A DNA stretch of 64,000 nt from Acidobacteriaceae bacterium KBS 146 (lineage in GTDB: Bacteria > Acidobacteriota > Terriglobia > Terriglobales > Acidobacteriaceae). The stretch spans positions 4,819,001 through 4,883,000 of the forward strand of contig JHVA01000001.1 in assembly GCA_000688615.1 (NCBI GenBank), read 5' to 3'. Position 1 is the first letter of the stretch, and every line of letters starts with the position of its first letter. Under the pieces are notes generated by a model, which was not told the DNA's origin, searched no databases, and saw nothing but the letters and a program-made list of their open reading frames with translations. Positions 61,748 to 64,000 of the stretch are shown here, in pieces. Both the position numbers and the translations under genes were made by a program.

Positions 61748-61861
61748 CGTGCAGCGCGGCATCGGGAAGCGAAAGCATCCGGCTCTTCGATTTCCCGGAA
61801 ACGATCTCGATACATCATGAATCAATTCGTATAATCGAAGGACTCACGCTGGGGAGACCCT

Positions 61862-63895
61862 GTGCCGACTGCTCCATCGCCGAATGAACGAGAGATTCGC
61901 CACTCAGAGGCATGGCTTGCCGCTGAACTGGAAGACGCTCGAATTCTTCAAAGACTCAGCGCCAGCCTGATTCCCGAACGCCAGCCTGAAGCGCTCTATC
62001 TTCAGATTCTTGAAGCCGCGATGGAATTGATGCACTCAGATGCCTCAAGCCTTCAGATGCTGGACCCGGACGGTGTTCATCTCAATCTTCTTGCTGCGCG
62101 GAACTTTCACCCGATCTCGCATGATTTCTGGCAAAAGGTTGAGGCTGATTGCAACAGCATCTGTGGGCAGGCGTTGGGGGCGAATACACGCATTGTTGTG
62201 AGCGATGTCGAAGGTTGCGATTTCATCGGCGCCGGGCAACTCCATGAATATCGTCGCAACGGAATCAGGGGTGTTCAGTCAAGCCCTCTCCTTTCTCGAT
62301 CCGGCCGTCCTCTCGGTGTGATCTCGACGCACTGGCGGGAGGTTCACGAGCCTTCTGAAAGAGAGTTTGCCCTCTTCGATGTGCTTGCACGACAGGCGGC
62401 CGATCTGATTGAACGCACCCAGGTCGAGGTTGCCCTGCGTGAAACCCAGAAGCGGCTGGAGCGCGTGCTGGAGACCGATGCTGTCGGGGTTCTGTTCTTT
62501 GATTCCACTGGGAATGTCATCCACACCAACGACGTCTTCCTCAACATGACAGGCTACTCGCGCGATGATGTCGAACAGAGGGAACTTCATTGGCGCAATC
62601 TGACGCCTCCGGAATGGGTGAAGATCAGTGAAGAGCAGATGCAGATTTTGGCCAAAACGGGCCGCATCGGTCCCTATGAGAAGGAATACATTCTGAAGGA
62701 TGGTTCTCGCCGCTGGATGCTTTTCGCAGGCCGGGAACTCGGAGACGGCACCATCTCCGAATATTGCATCGACATCACGGACCGCAAACGCACTCAGGAG
62801 GCGTTGCTGGAAAGCGAAGAGCGCCTTCGGCTCTTCCTTGAGAATGTCCGTGAATACGCCCTTGTCCAGACCGACACCAACGACCGGGTGACCATCTGGA
62901 ATTCCGGAGCCGAGCGCATCTTCGGCTATACGCCCCATGAGGTGCTTGGGAGGTCGTTCTCCGCTCTCTTTGCTCCTCGAAATCAAGATGCCGCCGTGCA
63001 TGCGACTGAGGTTTCTTCGAGCATGTGCGCTGGACGCCACGAAGATGCTCACTGGTTTGTTCACAAAGATGGGTCCAGGATATGGACCCGCTGGTTTACC
63101 GAACCCATTCGAAATCAGAGCGGCGAGATTGCTGCATTTGCCATGGTGCTTCGCGACGAAACGGAACGTTTGAAGACAGAGGCGGCATTGCGGCAGACGG
63201 AAAAGCTGGCGGCGGTCGGACGTCTGGCAAGCTCCATCGCGCACGAGATCAACAACCCCCTCGAAGCCATCACCAACCTTGTCTATCTCGCGCATCAGGA
63301 GACTGTTTCTCCGACGGTCGCGAACTACCTTGAGCTGGCACAGCACGAGCTGGCGCGAGTCACGCAGATTGCGACGGAGACGCTTCGCTTTCATCGCCAG
63401 GCCGGCGGGCCTACGCAGTACGACATCATCGACATTATCGAATCCGTGCTGCTGCTTCATGAAGGCCGTATTCGAGCGGCACAGATCACGACGGAACGCC
63501 GCTACGATCGTCATCCCACAGTTCTTTGTCTGGCAAATGAGATTCGCCAGGTGGTCGCAAATCTAGTCGGGAATGCTATCGATGCCATGTCGTCCAATGA
63601 CGACGCACGCCACTTGATTCTGCGGGTTCGCCGTGCCGTCAATCCTCAGACGGGAGTGGTGGGCGTTCACTTTGCGATCTCAGATACAGGAACGGGAATT
63701 CCTGAGTCTTCGAAGTCGCATATCTTCGAGCCGTTCTTCACCACCAAAGCGATCACAGGCACGGGACTGGGGCTTTGGATCAGCGCGGAGATTGTGAGAA
63801 AGCATTGCGGTCGACTGCGTTTTCGCAGTCGTACGTCCTCTATTTACAAAGGGACGACATTCTCCATGTTTCTCAGCGACATCAAGAAAGATTGA
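61862..63895 (+). CDS. GAF/PAS sensor histidine kinase
   Basis: 677 aa, soluble, with no clear membrane helix. GAF domain (about residues 25-190; RLSASLIPERQPEALYLQILEAAMELM, then SICGQALGANTRIVV), first PAS (about 195-315) and second PAS (about 318-445; RLRLFLENVREYALVQTDTNDRVTIWN). HisKA (about 450-515) has RLASSIAHEINNPLEAITNL with the phospho-His; the HATPase (about 540-675) has NEIRQVVANLVGNAIDAM (N box), ISDTGTGIP and GTGLGLWISAEIVRKH. Probably senses a cytoplasmic signal. No response regulator within the window. GTG start with GGAG 6 nt upstream. Confidence 0.93.
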   Translation: MPTAPSPNEREIRHSEAWLAAELEDARILQRLSASLIPERQPEALYLQILEAAMELMHSDASSLQMLDPDGVHLNLLAARNFHPISHDFWQKVEADCNSICGQALGANTRIVVSDVEGCDFIGAGQLHEYRRNGIRGVQSSPLLSRSGRPLGVISTHWREVHEPSEREFALFDVLARQAADLIERTQVEVALRETQKRLERVLETDAVGVLFFDSTGNVIHTNDVFLNMTGYSRDDVEQRELHWRNLTPPEWVKISEEQMQILAKTGRIGPYEKEYILKDGSRRWMLFAGRELGDGTISEYCIDITDRKRTQEALLESEERLRLFLENVREYALVQTDTNDRVTIWNSGAERIFGYTPHEVLGRSFSALFAPRNQDAAVHATEVSSSMCAGRHEDAHWFVHKDGSRIWTRWFTEPIRNQSGEIAAFAMVLRDETERLKTEAALRQTEKLAAVGRLASSIAHEINNPLEAITNLVYLAHQETVSPTVANYLELAQHELARVTQIATETLRFHRQAGGPTQYDIIDIIESVLLLHEGRIRAAQITTERRYDRHPTVLCLANEIRQVVANLVGNAIDAMSSNDDARHLILRVRRAVNPQTGVVGVHFAISDTGTGIPESSKSHIFEPFFTTKAITGTGLGLWISAEIVRKHCGRLRFRSRTSSIYKGTTFSMFLSDIKKD

Positions 63896-64000
63896 CTATA
63901 ACTTTTCGCACACGCAGGTCTGCGGCGCTCGACGCATCTCTCTCTGAGAGAAGTGCACCGAACACTTTTGGTTAGCGTAGCTGCAGCATAATGGCGGTGT

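Noticed and set aside
62279..63514. Minus-strand open frame of 411 codons
   Set aside because: Antisense to the histidine kinase; no recognisable domain.
1..64000. tRNA, rRNA, insertion sequences or prophage genes
   Set aside because: No T-loop-like GGTTCGAATCC with acceptor stem, no rRNA segment, and no transposase, integrase or phage protein was seen.

Overview
The window looks like chromosomal DNA of an acidobacterium close to Acidobacteriaceae (Terriglobus, Granulicella or Edaphobacter type). The grounds are moderate-to-high GC, an S53 sedolisin whose C-terminal tail carries the Ig-like stretch and LSGCGGG segment often seen in that group, a PEP-CTERM protein, a TonB receptor with an N-terminal carboxypeptidase-regulatory-like domain, and interspersed intergenic repeats of the type CCGCAGATCCTTCGACT...CAGGATGACA. 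This placement is inference; there is no rRNA or tRNA in the window.

Layout. 0-6 kb: a beta-oxidation operon in the order of Bacillus fadNAE. 6-13 kb: secreted S53 peptidase, polyphosphate kinase, an ECF sigma factor with two small partner genes, and a secreted Lys-rich protein made of 11-residue repeats. 13-19 kb: heme A synthase, ProC, a DUF885 metallopeptidase-like protein, a sigma-54-activator-like protein without the GAFTGA loop, a bacilliredoxin and MurB. 19-25 kb: modABC, thrC-thrB, thioredoxin and a frameshifted secreted protein. 25-33 kb: a CNNM/CorC protein with a DppB-type permease, a TonB receptor behind a tandem palindromic operator, YfcE-like phosphodiesterase, a small protein with a possible galactose-binding-like fold, and a DppC-type permease on the opposite strand from dppB. 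The last arrangement fits an inversion.

33-36 kb is a sugar-nucleotide and glycosyltransferase operon (GDP-mannose 3,5-epimerase-like, WecG/TagA family, GDP-fucose synthase). 36-43 kb holds a CAP protein with a structured leader, dienelactone hydrolase, a LarA-like protein, a PEP-CTERM protein and a hexuronate/gluconate operon (uxaE-gntK-SDR). 43-48 kb has a TlpA-like lipoprotein, a GT2 glycosyltransferase, a pterin operon (two tandem 6-pyruvoyl-tetrahydropterin-synthase genes plus folE) and truB. 47-54 kb repeats the tesA/ybbA/ybbP neighbourhood known from E. coli, then galK-galT. 54-64 kb has a repeat-rich spacer, a YncE/phosphoesterase fusion whose linker is built from translated intergenic repeats, mannose-6-phosphate isomerase, an IclR regulator, pgi, a frameshifted small membrane gene and a GAF/PAS histidine kinase.

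Most of the window is housekeeping metabolism: fatty-acid oxidation, galactose/mannose/hexuronate use, threonine and proline synthesis, pterins, and cell-wall and surface polysaccharide. No CRISPR array, prophage, insertion sequence or obvious defence island was seen. The most unusual items are the repeat-derived protein linker, the tandem mammalian-type PTPS pair with folE, the 11-mer repeat protein next to the sigma-factor module, the tandem operator before the TonB receptor, and the apparent dppB/dppC inversion.
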